Assembly (NCBI GenBank): GCA_017428105.1 | Contig: JAFRRM010000033.1 | Span: forward strand, 1-64,000 | Direction: 5' to 3' | Origin: Lachnospiraceae bacterium | Lineage (GTDB): Bacteria > Bacillota > Clostridia > Lachnospirales > Lachnospiraceae | Length of the DNA: 64,000 bases | Shown here: piece by piece, positions 1-14,200 of the stretch | How the letters are laid out: each line of letters starts with the position of its first letter | How positions within the stretch are numbered: position 1 is the first letter of the stretch | Notes under the pieces: generated by a model | What the model saw: the letters and a program-made list of their open reading frames with translations, nothing else | Databases searched by the model: none | What the model was told of the DNA's origin: nothing | Position numbers and translations under genes: made by a program

Positions 1-2208
1 GTCTCGACGATCTTGAAGGTGTAGGTACCGGCCTTGTCGAAGCGGATGTTGCCGAACAGGGCGATCTCGGTGGTGCCGCCCGCCGGGATGGTCAGCGTGG
101 TCTTGTCGCCGCCCTCAGGAATGATGGCGCCGTCCTCGATCGCGTTGCCGGCCGCGTCGACCTGGGTCAGGAGCGTCAGTTCGAAGTTGAAGATCTTCTC
201 GCGGACGATCGGGCCGTAGTCGATGGCGATGACCTTGGTGACCTTCGGCTGGTAGTAGGTAGGTTCAGGCTTGTACGGGTTGATGAATTCCGCACCGATC
301 ACGGTGTCAGCCACCGGCTCCACGATCTTGAGAGTCACGGGGTCGAACGTGGCGTGGGATTCCTCGACCACCTGGCCGTCCTTGATGTACTGGTAGCTCT
401 CGAGCTGCAGTTCATGGTCGGTGTCGCGGATCACGACGATCAGCGTCCACTCGGCCGCGTCGTAGGTGATGCCTTCCTCGTTCTCGGCGGTCTCCACGAT
501 CTTGAAGGTGAAGGTACCCGCCTTCTGGAACTTCAGGTTGCCGAACAGGGCGGTGTCGGTGGTGCCGCCGGCCGGGATCGTCACCGTAGTGATGTTGCCG
601 CCGGACGGGATGATCACGCCGTCTTCCATGGCCTGGCCGGCCGCGTCGACCTGGTTCAGCAGGGTCAGTTCGAAGTTGAAGATCTTCTCACGGACGATCG
701 GGCCGTAGTCGATGGTGATGACCTTGGTGACCTTCGGCTGATAATAGGTAGGTTCAGGCACGTAAGGGTTGGTGAATTCCGCACCGATCACGACCTCTTC
801 CACCGGCGTGACCAGTTTCAGAGTATCGGGATCGAAGGTGGCGGTGGATTCCGCAACCACGGCGCCGTCCTTGATGTACTGGTAGCTCTCGACCTCGAGT
901 TCGTTGTCGGTGTCGCGGATCACGACGATCAGCGTCCACTCGGCCGCGTCGTAGGTGATACCTTCTTCATTCTCGGCAGTCTCGACGATCTTGAAGGTGT
1001 AAGTACCGGCCTTGTCGAAGCGGATGCTGCCGAACAGGGCGATGTCGGTGGTGCCGCCCGCCGGGATGGTCACGGTGGCGTGGTCGCCGCCCTCAGGAAT
1101 GATGGCGCCGTCCTCGATCGCGTTGCCGGCCGCGTCGACCTGGCTCAGCAGGGTCAGTTCGAAGTTGAAGATCTTCTCACGGACGATCGGGCCGTAGTCG
1201 ATGGCGATGACCTTGGTGACCTTCGGCTGGTAGTTGGTCGGTACCGGCTTGTAAGGGTTGGTGAATTCGGCACCGATCACGGTATCGGCCACAGGGGTCG
1301 TGACCTTGCCGGTCTCTTCGTCGAAGACCGCTTCGGAGTGCTCCACGACCTGGCCGTCCTTGATGTACTGGTAGCTTTCCACCGCCAGTTCGCCGTCGGT
1401 GTCGCGGATCACGACGATCAGCGTCCACTCGGCCGCGTCGTAGGTGATGCCTTCTTCATCTTCAGCGGTCTCAACGATCTTGAAGGTGTAGGTGCCCGCC
1501 TTGTCGAAGCGGATGTCGCCGAACAGGGCGATGTCGGTAGTGCCGCCCGCCGGGATGGTCAGCGTGGTCTTGTCGCCGCCCGCCGGGATGATGGCGCCGT
1601 TCTCGATCGGATCGCCCGCCGCGTCGACCTGGCTCAGCAGCGTCAGTTCGAAGTTGAAGATCTTCTCACGGACGATCGGGCCGTAGTCGATGGCGATGAT
1701 CTTGGTGACCTTCGGCTGGTAGTTGGTAGGTTCAGGCTTGTAAGGGTTGGTGAACTCGGCGCCGATCGTGACGTCTTCCACCGGCGTTACGAGCTTGCCG
1801 GTCTCTTCGTCGAAGACCGCTTCGGAGTGCGCGACGACCTGGCCGTCCTTCTCGTAAGTGTAGCTTTCGACTTCCAGCTTGCCGTCGGTGTCGCGGACCA
1901 CGATCGTCAGCGTCCACTCGGCCGCGTCGTAGGTAATGCCTTCTTCGTTCTCGGCGGTCTCCACGATCTTGAAGGTGAAAGTGCCGGCCTTGATGAACCG
2001 GATCGCCTTGAACAGGGCGTCGTTGGTGACTTCGCCCGCCGGGACGGTCAGGGTCACGGTCGCGCCGTCGTTCGCGATGATCGCGCCGCCGGTGATGGTG
2101 TCGCCGTTCGCGTTCACTTCGCTCACCAGCGAGATCTCGAAGGTGAATTCCTTGTCAGCCACGGTAGGACCGTAGTCGATCTCGATCACCTTGGTGACCT
2201 TCGGCTGA
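1..2208 (-). repeat. 489-bp (163-residue) tandem repeat array encoding FctA modules
   Basis: The phrase encoding TFKIVET recurs with its plus-strand start at 1, 490, 979, 1468 and 1957, exactly 489 bp apart each time. The phrase encoding YQPKVTK shows the same 489-bp step (2191, 1702 and so on). Each unit is one complete FctA-like module plus linker. Neighbouring modules further left in the protein are shorter and diverged (the next step is 438 bp). The array continues past the window edge. Units differ by scattered substitutions, so this is real sequence and not a simple duplication error. Confidence 0.95.
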
Positions 2209-5200
2209 TACTCGGTCGGTTCAGGCACGTAGATATTCTCGAACAGCGCCGTGATGATGATGCCGTCCTTGTCCACGCTGCCCGTGGTGCTCACGTCGGT
2301 GATGGTCAGCTGGCCCTGGATGTCCGTGATCACGAGGGTGATCGTGACGTCCGCATCCGTGTAGGTGATGCCGGGCAGGCCCGTGCCGGGTTCCACTTCG
2401 CTTACGTTGAAGGTGTAGGTGCCGGCCTTGGTGAAGACGACCTCTTCGAAGATGCCGATCGGGCTCACGGTGCTGCCGGCCGGGACGGTCACGGTGACCG
2501 TGTTGTCGGCGGGCATCGTCACGCCTTCGTAAGTCTCGGCAGGCGTGATCTCGAAGGTGAAGCTCTTCTCCTTGACGGTCGGCTCGCTGTCCTCGCTCAT
2601 GTTCTTCTTGACCTGAGGCTTGTAAGCGACCGGATCCGGCGTGTAATTGTTCTTGAATTCGGCGGCGTCGTTGGTGTCGTCGTCGTCGCGGACGTAGTCG
2701 AGCGGGTTGTTTTCGCTGATCGGGTTCGTACCGTCGTTGCCGCAGACATACAGGTTGCCTTCGGCGTCATCCTTGACGATGACGGTCAGCGTCCAGGTGT
2801 GCTCGTCGTATACATAATGTTCGTTGCTGCCCGGAAGCTCGGTGATCCGGAACACGTAGGTGCCCTTCTTGGTGAAGACGATCTGGCCGAAGCTGGCTTC
2901 GCCTTCGTCCACGACTTCCGCCGTGGTCTCGCCGAGGGTCGCGCCGTCGCTGACATCCTTGCCCTTGTAGAGCGCGGAGATCAGTTCCAGCGTGAAGTGG
3001 AAGGTTTCCTTGTAATCGTCCGGACGAGGTTCGCCGGTCACGATCTTCCGCACCTTAGGCGTGTAGGATGTGTCTTCCGGATTGTAGTCGTTGGTGAAGA
3101 TCGCGTGCTCGTTGTTGGTGCCGCTGGTCTTCAGGTTCTTGTACAGGACGTTCGTGACGGCCAGGTCGCCCAGGATGTCGACGACCGTGACGGTCGCGGT
3201 CCACTCGGTGTCATCGTAGACCACTTTCGGCTTCGGCGTCGTGCTGTCTTCATAGATATGGAAGATGTAGACACCGGCCTTGGTGAACTTGATGTTGCCG
3301 AAGTGCGCGATCGCCGAACCGCCGCCGTTCTCGACGTCGATGCCCGGGATCTCGACGTAGGTCGGATCGCACATCTCGTAGCCGGAGTTGCCGTTCGTCG
3401 AGTTCTGGAATTCGACCCAGAACTTGAAGATGGTATTCTCGGCGTCGTACAGAGGCTCACCGGTCAGGATCTTTTCGACCTCCAGCGGGTGCTCCGTCGG
3501 GTTGGGCGTGTAGATGTTCACGAACACCGGCGGCTCGTTCTGGGCGGCGCTGCCGCCGACCAGGGCGTATTCGCCGGTCGCGACCAGGCTGCCGTGCAGG
3601 TCGTCCACGACGGTGACGGTCCAGGTCCAGACAGCGGGGCTGTACTCGATGCGGGTGTTGGTGCCCGGCGTCTCCTTGATCTCGAAGACGTAGGTGCCGA
3701 CCTCGGTGAAGGTGAACTCGTCAAAGGTCACCGAACCGGTCGTGCCGCCTCTCGGAATCGTGACGGACTTGGTCCATTCGTCGCCGACCGCGATGAAGGT
3801 GGTCGGGTCGTCGGTCAGGTAGGCCACGTCGGTCAGGTCGATCTCGTTGCCGTCGTCATCCTTGCCCTTCTGGGACTTCAGCGTCAGCACGAAGTCGAAG
3901 GTCATGGGTTCCTGAGTCTCTTCGCCTTCCAGGGACTTCTCGGCTTCAGGAGCGAGCTTGGCCGGGTTGGACTCGTAGGTGTTGGTGAAGTAGCAGCCTT
4001 CCTCCGGCATGTCGTCTTCGACGTCAAGCACGTTGCTGTAGGTGCCGTCTTCGTTCTGATGCAGCGAGATGGTCACGTGGACCGTGTACTGCTCTTCGCT
4101 GTAGGTCACGCCGCCGGCCGATCCCTTGGTCTCGGTCAGGGTGTAGGTGAAGGTCTTCGGCGAGTAGTTCGGGCCCAGATCAGTCTGATCATATGTCAGT
4201 TTCTCCGGATCGAAGGTGAACTGCGCAGGCACTCCGTTGGAGCCGCCGCTGACAGTACCGGTCGCCACGACCGTGCCGTTCTCATCCGTCAGGGTGAGGG
4301 TGAAGACTTCGTCCTCGTTGAAGTCGCGGCCGTTCAGGACCTTGAAGGCGATGGGCGTGAATTCGCCGTGCGCTTCGAAGGTGTTGATGAAGGTCTTGTC
4401 TTCAGGGGAGTAGGTAGGTTCGACTTTCAGGGTGCCGTCGCCGTTGTCGGAAACGACCACGGTAGCCGTCACGACCTGCGTGCTGTAGGTGACGCCGGGA
4501 GCGCTGCCCTCCACTTCGGTGATGGTGTAGGTGTGAGTGCCTACGTCAGCCAGCGTGTATTCGATCTTCTCAGGATCGAAGGTCACGTTGCCGTCCGCAT
4601 CGTTCGTGCCGGTGGCCAGCAGGTTGCCCTCTTCGTCTCTCAGTTCGAAGGTGAACTCTTCCGCGACCAGCGGACGTCCGGTCAGTTGCTTCAGAACGTT
4701 CGGGATCCATTCGCCGGTGGCTTCGTAAGAGTTGGTGAATTTCTCATAGGTCTCGTCGCCTTCAGTGATCGGGTCACTGTAATCGATGCTGGCGACGACC
4801 AGCTGCTTCGTGGCTTCGTCCCATTCCACCACGACCGTAGCCGTCTTGACCAGCTGAGGGTCATAAGTCCAGCCGGAAGGCAGCGGATCCGGCGCGATCT
4901 CCGTGATGGAGAAGACGTAGGTGCCGGGGCCGTTCACTTCAACAGCATGGAAGGCGCCGGTGTTCTTGCTCTGGCCGGTGGTCTTGTTGCCGGTCACGGT
5001 AATGCTGATGGTTTCGATAGGATCCTGAGCCAGCAGAGTCTTGTTGGGCTCCAGATCTTCCATCGTGGTGCCCTCCTCCGCAGGATGGAAGCCATCCGCA
5101 GGAGTGATGCTGTCCAGACGCAGTTCATACTGGAAGGTATAATCCTTGTCGGAATAGGTGTTCAGGATCTTTTCGACCTGCAGCGGGATCTCTACGTAAC

Positions 5201-8200
5201 GAGGGTTGGAGACCATCGCGTGCTCGGTCGGGTCTACCTTCTCCTGATCCGGCAGATGCAGTCTGAAGCTGCCATCTTCGTTCATGGAGATGGTCGTGTT
5301 CGTGGAGGCGGGAGCCCAGGCCTTCATGCCGTCCTTGTCATAGCCGGAACCGGCCGAGACTTCCTCGATCACGTATTCTTTCCACCAGTTCAGACCGGTG
5401 AACAGAGCCTTGCCTTCCGCATCCGTGGTCACTTCCGCGATGAACTTGTCGCTGTCGATGGCAGTGCCCTCGCCCTCTTCATAAGGACCGTAGATCTTGA
5501 AGGTCGCGCCTTCGATAGGCAGGTCGATGTTGTCCTCGGCCACCTTGAGGACCTCCAGCTCGCGCATCATGCGGAAGCCGATATCCTTGGACTGGTCGGG
5601 GATCAGGCCGTAAGGTACATAGAACGGTGCGGAAACGTAGCCCGTGGCCGCTCTGTTGGGGTTGTAGAAGTTGTCATCCAGGAAGCCGCTGTAGCTCTCC
5701 CAGTTCTCCCAGGTGACCACACCGGTCACAGGATCGACCGTCTTGAAGTCGTCAACGCTGTCGGACTTATAATAGTCGGGACCCAGCTCGGACCGGGAGA
5801 ATATCTTCGACAGCGTTTCATCGAAGTTGACTTCGGCTCTCAGGACGTAGTAGTACGGGTCGTCGCCTTTCAGCAGGATCGGACTCAGGACCCAATCGGA
5901 TTCCGGATCGGTCGGATCGACGTGGACGTACAGGACGCCGGGCGTCTTCGCCATGGCGGCGCCGAGGTCGGCAAAGCGGAAGTGCTTGACGGATTCCGCC
6001 TTGATCTCATCCACCGGCACCTGGTCGCCGGTGTCATTGTACATGGTGCCTTCGCCGTTCTTGCGCTTGTCCGTGATGCTGAACGAGATGCTCTGCTTCA
6101 GCAGGTCGATGATGGCGTACTGCGTATAGTCGCGGTGGTTCTGCGCATCCTGTACGCTGTCCCAGTCCTCATCGATCCAGACGTCGCCCTGGATCTCCAC
6201 CGGCTTATCCATCAGCGCGACGGTGACCGGGTTGGATTCCAGCGTGATCATGTCGTCCACGTCATACGGGAAGCTGGCGTAGAACTTGTTGGTCGCGTTC
6301 TGGAACGCATAATTGTCAAAGAATGTCTTGTCGTCCGGGCAGTCGAAGACGTCAGTCTTGTAGATGACCATCATGGACGTGTTGTTGAGCAGTTCCACGG
6401 AAGGATCCAGCACCAGCACGAATGCCGTGATGGCGGAACGTCCTGCCACGTCGCTTTCGTCGGGAAGCGTGGTCGTCCAGTTATTGGCCGGGATCAGCCG
6501 TGACCGGTCGGCCAGGGCATCCAGCATCTCATCCTTGGCGGTGTCGAGGGTGCCCGTGTAGTAGTAGACCGTGTACTTGGAAGGGCTTACCTCGACCAGG
6601 TTGTTCTCTACCACTTCCACGCCGGCCATGATGTTCTCCCAGATGGTCGACCGGCCGTCGCCGGGTTTCGGGATCACATCGCCGAAAGCAATGTCATTGA
6701 TGAACTGGCGCTCGGTCCAGCCGTTCACAAGGGTGAGACGCCATTCCACGGAACCGACGGTATCGCCGTTCGAATTGGTACGGGTCGCATAGCCCAGGCC
6801 TTCATCATGGAAGCCTCCGTCGCGGTCGCCCTTGACGGCCTTCTTCAGCGTGATGTTGCTGAGGTCATTGACGACCTGCGTGGCGGAATCGCTGATCCAG
6901 CCATAGAGGAGGCTGTCCAGATCGCCCAGGTGGCCTTCCATGCCGTGCTCACGTCTGGCGGCATCGCCGGGACGCTGGCCGGCTTCATCGCCGAGCTGGT
7001 CGCCGAATGTTCCGCTGTCATCCGTGAAGCCGTAGCCGTACGGGTTGTCCGGTTCCGTCGTGTAGTGAGAAGTCTGCGCGGAGGTCACATACGCATCGTT
7101 CTGCAGATACAGGCCGACGAACATCGTGGCTTCCAGTTTCACCGTCGCGTCGAAAGTGATGGTGGCGGAAGCGCCGTGGCCCAGATTGCAGGTCAGATAG
7201 AAGATGACCGCATTTTCAGCTTCACTGATCTCTACACCATCCGACGAGATCACACTGGGTTCGCCCTGTGCCGTCTCCACGCGCATCGAAATAGGCGAAT
7301 TGTCGGAAGTGGTGACAGTCGCGTTGCCCGCATACTGAACAGCTGTAGGCAGGATATCCAGGACGATCGGGTTCACGAAGTCGACCGGCGAGAAATCCTT
7401 ATTGGTCACTTTGATGCTGTAAGTGACGGTCACCTGTTCGTTCTGGCCGAAAGTAATGGCGGCCGGGCTCACGCCCTTTTCGATAGCGACCGCAGGGATC
7501 TGGTAAGGGTTGACGTCGACGACGGCATCAGCCAAAGCCGTATTGCCGGCCGGTGTTCTGCCTTCGCCCTTGTTGTCCCACTTCGGATAGCTCAGCGCAG
7601 CGGCGACGTCATTCTGGATGTGCTCGACCGGATCCACCGGGTTGCCGAAGGTGCCGTCCGCCTGAGCATTCACCGTGATGTAAACGGTAGTAGGCGTCAC
7701 GTTGAAGGATTCGCCGAGCCAGTACTCGTCATCGAAACCATTGGACGGATTTGCCTTTTCATGCACTTCATCGCTGTAGTAGCTGATGGTGAAGTACTTG
7801 GTGTCGGAAGGAATATTCGTAATGGTAAAGTCACTGCTGATGTCTTCGATCTTGGCGGTGCCGAGAGGAGTTGCACCATCCTCCAGGCTGTCCAGGAACG
7901 TGACGAGCGCGGAGATCTGCGCTTCGCTGATGCCCAGCAGATCGGGATCGATCACGTGGGAGGCCGAGCCAACCACGATCTTCGTGTAGGAATAGGTCAT
8001 GCCCTCGACCGCAGGATCAAAGGTCAGGCCCTTCTCAGTGATGACAAAGCTCTGGAGCATCTGGTTCTTGCCGGACACGGTAGGCGTGATGGTGAACACC
8101 ACCTTGCGGGCGCCGTCCAGCAGGCTCTCCACGGCACCGTTTCTGATGTCGTTTTCAGGATCGTTGGCTTCGCCGTTCACAGCGTCTTTCTGCAGTACCA

Positions 8201-11200
8201 CCTTGGCGTTGCCGTAGATGTTCTCCAGTCTGTAGAAGAGGTTGTCTTCCGGGTTCGGGTCGGTCTCCGGCTTGATCACGTCGTACCACTTGACGCGTGG
8301 ATCGTCCCTGCGCAGCGTATCGTACTCGCCGTTGCCGTTGGCGCCGATCTCGGTCTCGACCAGCAGGTAAGTCTTGTCCGGATTCCAGCGCTTGGCCGGA
8401 TCGTTGCTCTGCCAGTAAGTGAAGGTACCGTTAGGCAGGATGCTCGTATCATACTGTTCGGTACTGCTGCTGATCAGCGCCGTGTGGCTGGCAATGAAAG
8501 CTTCCACTTCAGCGCGGGTAGGTTCCAGAGGCAGATCGTCCTCTTCCGCGACCTCGTAGATGGAGTAAGACATGTACGCTTCGACGCTGGTGTTCTCCTC
8601 TTCGCCCTGGTAATTACCGATATCAGCCTTTTCGATCCTCGGCTTGATGTAAGGGTAGTTGTAGGCATTCAGCGTCACGGCGCCGGTGCTCTCGCCCAGG
8701 ATGAAGAGTTCGACTTCTTCACCGCTGTCGACCGTCACGGTCGTCGGCTGCAGTTCAGTATCGCCGAGCCAGACGCTTTCAAGCCCGTTGTAGAAGTTGA
8801 GGTCGAAGTAGCCTTCCTTGACGGCATAGCTTTCGCCGGGCACGGTCAGGAACTTGACGACACCGCCGTTGGCAACGCCTTTCGACTCTTTCCAGGTCCA
8901 CACGCCGTCGATCAGCTGGTACAGGTCAAATTCGACCTTGCCGTCTTCGACCGTCCACTGTTTGCCGGTCGCGTCATGGACGTTGCCGTACTTGGTGATG
9001 GTGATCCAGTTGCCCTTGCTGTTCGGCATGCTCAGGCCGGTCTCTTCCAGGTTGTGACTCTTGGACAGAGTCGCGGAGATAAACTGGTTAGGGTTCAGAA
9101 TGAAATCATCATTCGGGGCCTTTGTCTCGAAAATACGATATTCTGTCGCATCCGGGCTGACCAGCGGGAAGTCGGCAATGTAAGTGCCGGGCAGGGTCGG
9201 GCTTTCCACTACGTCGGAATCCGGGACCTTGATCCACTCGCCATCCTTCAGATAACGGACTTCGAATTTCGCGTCGCTCAGCAGGGTGGTCGGCTGATCC
9301 TGATCGTACTTCGTGAAAATGATGCGGCCGTACAGCCAGTCGTTGGTGACTTCGATGGACATCGTCTCATCGCCGCTGATCGTGATCTCATAGAAGCCGT
9401 TGGTGTTCGCCGTCAGCTCTGTGCCGTTCAGCTTCACCTTCTGGATCATCATGTGGCCTTCCGGCGTCACGATGACTTCCTGCAGATAGTAGGTGTCGCC
9501 GATCGCGAACCAGCGGGCGCTGCCCGTCAGGCTGGTCTTGAAGTCCAGAGGGCCGGGGCCGGGGTAGTTGTTGGCGTCGTTGGCCTTCCGGGTCTTGGTC
9601 AGTTTCGCGAGCGCGTACGGCCTGGCTTCCGGATTGGAAGCGTCGTCCATATTGCTCCACAGATTCAGGAACACAGCCCAGTCGTCGGAGTTGCCGAGCG
9701 TCAGCTCGTGCGCATCCACGGTCTTGGTGGCCTGGATCTTGACCTTCGGACGGTTTTCTACCGTGAAGTTCGCGTTGACGTCGTCCGCCGCCTCAAAGTA
9801 GGTGGTGATGTTCTTGTTGCCGCCGGTCTCATAATCCTTGATCGTGGCGGAGGTAGGCGTAAAGTTCACATTGACATCCAGACCGCCGGTCGCGACAGCC
9901 ACGTAGAAGATGTTCTTGTTGTCAATGTCCTTGATGATGCTGTATTCCGTAGTGGCATCCGTTTCAAGGAAGACGTAGACGCCGGGTTCCTGGTTGGTGA
10001 AGGACAGGACGCCGTTATTATCGGTATTCCATCTCTTCGCATTGTTCTGAGAACCGCTGGTGCCGCCCACGACAGTCCAGCCGGCATTCTCCATCGCGGT
10101 CTGCGCGCCTCTGACGCTGGTCGCGAAAGCTCCTTCCGGAATGCCCATCGTCACATCGCCGCTGAGCGCCGGGAAAGGCTTGTAGTACACGTTGAAGCCG
10201 ACGCTCTTGATCTTGGTGTCGGGATCGCCTTCCTTGATCTTGGTCAGCTGGATATTGACCAGTTTCGGGTTCTCGATGGTCAGTTCCAGAGTGGCATCCG
10301 TCAGCGGATAGATCTCCGCGATGGACACATCCCGGTCGTCAGTCTCTTCGCCGCCGGTCGGATAGTTCCATTCGTAGCCGATCAGGGCGCCGGAGGTCGC
10401 CAAATTGCCGAGGCCGGACGAAAGCGTATTCAGGTACATCTCCAGATAAGCGGAGGAGTAGCCCGCCTTCGTTTCGGTCAGGACGTAGGTGCCGGTCGGG
10501 ATATTATAGAAAGTGTACACGCCGGCGTTTTCGACCGCGTTCAGCGGATCGCCTTCGGTAGGGGTCAGGACGAACGCCACGCCTTCCAGCGCGTTGCCGT
10601 CCATATCCTCTTTGACGATCTCCAGAGAGACCTTCTTCGGGTTGTACAGGTGAATGTGCGCGGTAGCCTTGGTCACGGTAAAGACACGAGGTCTGCTTTC
10701 CGGATAGGCCATCTCGTAGTCGGACTCATGGACATTCAGGGAATCTTCCCAGATGCGGTAAGTGCCTTCCGGCAGGCCTTTCGGGAATTTGTATTCTCTT
10801 CCGTCATTCGGAGTCGAGAACTTCGCGCTTTCCTGGGTGCCGTAGTTGTCCTCGGTGTAATCCCAGTACTTCCACTTATCGGGTCCCGTTTCTTCCGGAT
10901 CATACTTCTGAATATAGAAGTCAACACCGCCGAGCTCGATCCGGCCGATGGTGGAAGGATCCTGGCCGTCCAGGCCTTCACTGGTCAGGCCGCGGGTGTT
11001 CCCGTTCGGCACGTAGCCGTACTTCTGCAGGAACACCATCGTGTTCTCGGTCGGGTAGTCCACGATACGCAGCGGGGACTGGCCGTCGCCGTAGCTGATC
11101 TGCCAATCGCCGGAAGCGGTCGGATGGACCAGGAAAGAGGTGCCGATCTGATCCTCAGCCAGTGTTTCCGTCGTATTCTTGCCGCTGGTCAGGACAAAGT

Positions 11201-14200
11201 AGGCATCGTTAAATACCCAGGAAGCGCCGTCTTCCGTCTTCAGGACGTTGACAAAGCACAGATACATCGGATAAGGATCCTGGATGTAGCTGTATCCTTC
11301 AGGGGCATACACTTCCTGGAGATAGGTCAGGATGCGGTATCCTTCGAAGACCACGTCCTGTCCGTCAATGTTCTGCGTAAAGTTGAACGGTTCCGCGTTG
11401 ACGGGATAGCTGACGATATCGCCTTCGGCAGAATCGTCGGACGCCTCGTAGTCAACCAGATCATAAGTGCCGTCCTCGTTGATCTGCAGCAGGAAAGTAC
11501 CGCTCTGCGCAATGGCGGCGCCGTGCGAGCCCGACATGGCCGTTTCCAGACCGACCGTCAGCTCGCTGATCACGGTGCCGTTCGGCAGCGTCAGCACGAA
11601 CTCGGCGCCGGGCAGCGGCTGGTAATCGCGGTTCAGATTGCCGGATCCCAGATCGTAGCTGTCCTGCCACTTCGCGATACGGACGCTGGCCAGGTAGATG
11701 ATGCTGCCGGGGCCGGGGCCGTGAGGAGTGGCGTTCAGGATCTCGTCGTCGTTGATGGTATCGATCGTGTATACTTTTTCACGAGCTTCATAGCCGGGAA
11801 CGTTTACACTGTAATGTGTTCCCTGCGCATGCCAGAAAGTATACTTCCAAGCCGGGTTGATCAGAGCGCCGGTAGGGCCGGCATTCTTTTCCACCAGCAG
11901 GTAGACATAGTGTTCATCAATGTCCTGGTCGGAGTCGGTCATGAATTCACCGGTCTGGCGCTGGTCATTGAAATACATCGTACCGGTGGTGTAGGTGCCG
12001 ATACGGGTCCAGAGGTAAGGATCCACATTGTAAGGATCCGTCCAGCCGGTTACATCGAAGGTGACCGTCTCCACGCCTTCCGGCATGACGATGCGGTACA
12101 GTTCGAAGACTGCGTTGTCGAGCAGCGTGTCTTCTGAAGGATCCGGTAATTCATCCGCAGTCGCGTAATGCGTTATGGGATTGCCGTCGCTGTCGGTATC
12201 ATACGTCGCATCCAGCCACTTCTTGATGTGGAACTGTACCCAGTGGTTGGAGTTGATCATCCGATCCGTCTCATATTCATAGAGCGGATGCTCCGGATCG
12301 AATTCCGTGGTACTGCCGTCCAGATGGAGGACATTGTACTTGGAAAGATCCGCAGGCAGGATACCGCTGTTCAGAACGCTCTCAGGAGGGAATTCCTTGA
12401 ATACGCCGTCCTGATAAGGGAACATGGAATCGTTGCCGGAAGCCAGCTCGACCAGAATGTAATCCACGCCGCGCTGCAGGCCGGTGAAGCATACCTGGCC
12501 GGCACCGTCGGTCACCTGAGGGTTCTCATTGCCGGGGGCGGCAAGATCGGCAGGATCCACCAGCACCCACTTTGCAGTCGCCTCGTCATACATGAACAGG
12601 CCGATGGTCGCGCCCTGCATCAGGTAATCCCAGCCGACGAAGCCGTGCTCCCAGGCTCTGCGGAAGACCTTGGTGGTGGTGACGGAGATCCTCGTCTCGT
12701 TTTCGATGACGAGTTCATCGCCGTTGACGTCGACCGTCGTCGTCGTGTTCAGCGTCAGAGTCGCAGTCTGATCGGGGCTGACCTGGATGTACTGCTTCTC
12801 CTGAGCCGGGTTCATTGCCTCACCGACGGTATACCGGATCAGGTCGCCGTTCGCATCATAAACAGGCAGGTTTGTGAAAACGGCATAACCGTTCGCATCC
12901 GTCGTCACCGGCGGGATATTGCCCGGGGAGACCGTGATGTCGAAGCCCGCGGACGGAACGCCGTCGACGGTCTTCTTCACCTTCAGGTTGCCATAGTTCG
13001 GAATGTTCTTAAATGTGATCGAGTATACGTTCGCTGCGTTGTAGGTCGTGCTGTTGGTAGGCGTGACCGGATAGAACGTCAGCGTCTGTCCGTCGGACGT
13101 CTCACCCTGAACATAGTTGGAATCCATGGCCTTATACTGGTCAAAGTTCTTGTTCGGGTCGAGGTAGTTCGCAGGAACGTCGGTTTCCGCGAAATAGTAA
13201 GTGGTTCCGGCGGGGAAATATTTTCCGGTAATGTTTCCGTTCGTCGCGCTGAGTTCATACTGATCTGCAGCGCTCGGATAAGGATCGTACTTCCCGGTCG
13301 ACTCATTATAAGTGTATACCTTAAACTTGGCGCCGCTGATATGGGAGCCGTTGGGAGCCAGCGAGCTGACCTTCTTGATCTTCAGGATCGGATCATACTG
13401 GTCGAAGATCGATACGCTGTACACTTTCTGAGTGCTGGAAAGAGGCTGCGTTACACCGGTCAGGTCAATGACACCGGGCGAAGACAGATGACGGTCATTC
13501 TGATACGTCAGCGTATTCGCCGGATTCTGGTCCTGATAAGCGATCCAGTGCGTGTTGGGCGGGATCACCGTTTCCACAAAAGTGTACCGCTGGCCGGGAG
13601 TCAGGTAGAATTCCGTGCCGCCGGAGATGATGTCCAGGTTTTCCAGCTTGGCGTCATCGCCGGTCTTGGTCGGGTCAAGGGCAACGTTGCCGTTCGCGTC
13701 ATAGACCGTAGCCTGGGAACCAAGGATCACGCTGCCGGGTTTTTCCCAGTTGCGTTTGTAGATCCGGACGCGGACGATCTGGCGGTAGTTCTGCATCAGA
13801 GGCTTAAAGGTCACGTCGTTCGGGAGCGAACTCGTGTTGATCTCGAAATAGGAATTATCAACGCTCCACTTGCTGAGGAGAGTACCGGCAACAGGCGTGT
13901 AACCGGCGACCTCGGTCTCCTTCAGCAGGTAGGTGACCTTCTGGCCGTTTTCAAAGCCGCGCAGGTTCGACCACTCGGCGTACTTATGGGTTTCCGGACT
14001 GGTGCTCGTCCAGCCGAACGTGTCCGTTCCGACGGGGGAAGGAGTCCCGCCGTTAATGGATTTGTACAGCGTGACGGAAGTTGTTCTGGCTTCGATCACC
14101 GGATTGCCGTTCGTACCGATGTTATAGAAGTTCTTGTCCGCTTTGATCTTGAAGATCTTGCGGTTGTACATTTTCACTTCTTTCGGTTCCGCAACGCCGT

